Shown: positions 61,505 through 64,000 of the stretch, one piece after another | Position numbering within the stretch: position 1 is the first letter of the stretch | Layout: each line of letters opens with the position of its first letter | DNA from: Odobenus rosmarus divergens | Lineage: Eukaryota > Chordata > Mammalia > Carnivora > Odobenidae | Length of the DNA: 64,000 nucleotides | Assembly: GCF_000321225.1 (NCBI RefSeq) | Contig: NW_004450459.1 | Coordinates: forward strand, 1,952,663-2,016,662 | Direction: 5' to 3' | Position numbers and translations under genes: made by a program | The notes under the pieces: generated by a model | The model's database searches: none | Told to the model about the DNA's origin: nothing | What the model saw: the letters and a program-made list of their open reading frames with translations, nothing else

Positions 61505-62718
61505 AGAATGAAACTGGACCATTTTCTTACAGCAAACACAAAAATACATTCAAAATGGATGAAAAACCTTAATGTGACACAGGAAACCATCAAAATCCTA
61601 GAGGAAAACACAGGCAGAAACCTCTTTAACCTTAGACGTAGAAACTTCTTACTAGACACATCACCACAGGCAAGGAAACAAAAGCAAAAATGAACTATTG
61701 GGACTTCATCAAGATAAAAGGCTTCTACACGGCAAAGGAAACAACAAAACTAAAAGGTGGTCTACAGAATGGGAGACGATATTTGCAAATGACATATCTG
61801 ATAAAGGGTTAGTTCCCAAAATCTAAAAGAACTTATCAAACTCAATACCCAAAGAACAAACAATCCTATCAAGAAATGGGCAGAAGACATGAATAGGCAC
61901 TTCTCCAAAAAAGACATTTAGATGGCTAACAGACACATGAAAAGACGTTCAACATCACTGATCATCAGGGAAATACAAATCAAAACCACGATGAGATACC
62001 ATCTCACACCTGTCAGGATGGCTAAAATTAACAACACAAGAAACAACACGTGTTGGCAAGAATGCAGAGAAAGGGGAACCCTCTTGCACTATTGGTGGGA
62101 ATGCAAACTGGTGTGGCCACTCTGGAGTACAGTATGGAGGTTCCTCAAAAAGTTAAAAATAGAACTACTCTATGACCCAGCAACTGCCCTACTAGGTATT
62201 TACCCAAAGGATACAAACATAGTGATCTGAAGGGGTACATGCACCCCAATGTTTATAGCAGCATTATCAACAATAGCCAAACTATGAAGAGAGCCCAAAC
62301 GTCCATCGACAGATGAATGGATAAAGACGATGTAGTATAGGGGTGCCTGGGTGGCTCAGTTCGGTTAAGCATCTGCCTTTGGCTTAGACCATGATCCCAG
62401 GGCTCTCAGCAGGGAGTCTGTTTCTTCCTCTCCCTCCACCCCTCCCTGCTCCTACCCCACCGCCGCTTGTGTGCACTCTCTCTCTCTCTCTCTCTGCTCT
62501 CTCTCTGAAATAAAATGTTAAAAAAAAAAAGATGTGGTATGTGTATACACACATACAGACACTGGAATATTACTCAGTCATCAAAAAGAACGAAATCTTG
62601 CCATTTGCAATGACATGGATGGAACTAGAGTATATTACGCTAAGTGAAAGAAGTCAGAGAAAAGTACCATATGATCTCTCATATGTGGAATTTAAGAAAC
62701 AAAACAGATGGGTGATAG
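61505..62718 (+). mobile_element. L1 3' part, sense, interrupted by a SINE
   Basis: ORF2 end and following sequence: 'atcctagaggaaaacacagg', 'acatgaaaagacgttcaaca', 'ggagtacagtatggaggttc', 'tcttgccatttgcaatgaca'. The frame at 61922-62230 (ending [20 protein letters not shown]) is its remaining open stretch. It is cut at about 62718 by the start of a younger L1. Confidence 0.85.
62340..62530 (+). mobile_element. CAN-SINE, sense, inside L1
   Basis: Flanks 'gatgtagtat' (62329) and 'gatgtggtat' (62531). About 25 bases are missing from the body after 'atgatcccagggctctc'. Confidence 0.92.
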
Positions 62719-64000
62719 GCAGAGCAAGATGGCGAAGGAGTAGGAGACCTGGATTTCATCTGCTCTCAGGAATTCAGCTGGATAGGGATCAAATCATTCT
62801 GAACACCTACGAACTCAAAAGGAGATCGAAGAAAAGAATAGCAACAACTCTCTGAACAGAAAAGCGACCACTTTCTGGAAGGTAGGACGTGCGGAGAAGT
62901 GAATCCGAGGCGATAGACGGTGAGGGAGGGGCCCTCCCTCGGCGCTTCTGTCAAGTGATAGAGCCACGGAGCACAAAATCGGAACTTTTAAAAGTCTGCC
63001 CCACTGAGGGACATCGCTCCAGTGGCTAAGTGGGGGGGGCGGGGGGGTGTGGAACCCTCGCGGGACAGTGTGGTCTCAGGACCCATGGAGTCACAAAAAG
63101 ACAGGAGGTAACTGAGTGCGGCACAGCTCCTGGATATTGGAGTGGGTAAGCAGGCTGCAGAGACGGAGCCAAGGCGCCGCCTCTCAGCTCCGGGTTGCTA
63201 TAAACCATGATCCACGGCACAGTCTGGCCACTGCTCCTCCAGCAGGGACCCAACAAGCAGCAGATCTGAGGAGACTCCCTTTCCTCCCCCGGGAGGAGCG
63301 GCGCAGGAGCGCACCGCACGCATCTGCTGGGTTTGGAGACTCCACACCAGTCGGGTGCCTGAAATAGAAACACTGGGTCACAGGCCGGGTGAGCATGGGG
63401 TGCGGCCGGAGACCCGGGAGACGGGAGTGACTGACTACTTTTATCTGGGGGCTCACTGAGGAGGAGGGCCCCGAGTTCTCGGCTCCTCCAGGGTGGAGAT
63501 TGGGAGGCCGCCATTTCCACTCTCGTCCTCCAAAGCTGCGCCGAAAGCTTGTGGGGAACAAAAGCTCCCGAGAGCAAACCCGAGCAAATTACTTAGCCCA
63601 GACCCGCAAGGGCGGGGCACTTCCGCCTCTGGCAAAGACGTTTGGAAACCACGGCAACAGGCCCCTCCCCCAGAAGATCAGCAAGAATAGCCAGCCAAGA
63701 CCAAGTTTATCAATCAATGAAAAGGGCAGAACTCCAGGGATACAGGAATACTGCACACAGAATTCATGGCTTTTTTACCATGATTCCTTAGTCCTTCAAA
63801 GTTAATTTTTTTTAACTTTTTTTTTGAATTTTTCTTTTTCCCTTTTTCAAACATCTTATCAATCCCTTTATTAAAAAACATTTTTATTTTTCATTTTTAG
63901 AGTCATATTCTATCCCTTCATAGTAGTTACCCTTATTTTTGGCATATACATATATATAAGTTGTTCTCTCTTTAAAATTTTGAGATACAATTTCTTCTAA
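62719..64000 (+). mobile_element. 5' UTR of a young, probably full-length L1, cut by the window edge
   Basis: Starts at the L1 5' end 'gagcaagatggcgaaggagt', is CpG- and GC-rich to about 63700, and then turns AT-rich toward ORF1, which lies beyond 64000. The very 5' start is present, so the element is not 5'-truncated. Inserted into the older L1, sense on the plus strand, opposite to SESTD1. Confidence 0.88.
62725..62734 (+). promoter_or_regulatory. YY1-type motif at the L1 5' end
   Basis: 'caagatggcg' within the first 10 bases or so of the element. In human L1 the same motif directs start-site choice; the role here is by analogy. Confidence 0.65.

Noticed and set aside
63116..63805. CpG-rich region as a host gene promoter or CpG island gene
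   Set aside because: The sequence is an L1 5' UTR starting at about 62719; GC content and long frames follow from that.
53647..64000. Possible next upstream SESTD1 exon
   Set aside because: I scanned the minus strand for the expected helix before VVNWLEG and for a phase-0 donor after it, without a match. The exon probably lies beyond the window.

Overview
The window is ordinary mammalian nuclear DNA: AT-rich, intron-dominated and full of retrotransposons. The lineage can be read from the repeats. More than thirty tRNA-derived CAN-SINEs (SINEC) carry the head 'cgcctgggtggctcag' and, in the young copies, a tail with 'aagcctgcttctcc' and 'aaataaataaaatctt'. That tail is unlike the canid and felid forms and points to an arctoid carnivore (bear, pinniped or musteloid). 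A young carnivore L1 family supports this. The lineage call rests on recalled consensus sequences, not on a search.

One protein-coding gene is present. SESTD1 (SEC14 and spectrin domains 1) lies on the minus strand, with its last nine coding exons between 53646 and 28392. Every exon joins the next in phase, and together they encode 413 residues, the C-terminal 60% of a protein of about 696. They cover the three spectrin-type repeats and the C-terminal tail. The 5' exons with the SEC14/CRAL-TRIO domain lie beyond the right edge; none was found in 53.7-64 kb. One intron (exon 40690-40849 to exon 36570-36651) begins with GC instead of GT.

Left part (1-28 kb) lies downstream of SESTD1 and is intergenic. 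It holds an intact RPL31 retrocopy with perfect target-site duplications (8646-9118), old L1 3' ends, a 4-kb antisense L1 that took four later insertions (10.8-14.9 kb), scattered L2 and MIR relics, and SINEs. Middle part (28-54 kb) is the SESTD1 exon region. Its introns hold an L1 fragment split by two SINEs (37.0-39.7 kb), a long L2 relic antisense to the gene (43.4-46.0 kb), and a dense nested SINE cluster (50.1-52.3 kb). Right part (54-64 kb) is SESTD1 intron. It holds an antisense L1, a second L2 relic broken by a MaLR-type LTR, and the GC-rich 5' end of a young, probably full-length L1 that runs off the window and opposes SESTD1.

No undescribed gene system was found. The best leads are the GC-AG intron, the intact RPL31 retrocopy, the young L1 5' UTR placed so that antisense promoter activity would read into SESTD1, inverted SINE pairs around SESTD1 exons, and several very small insertions with clear target-site duplications.
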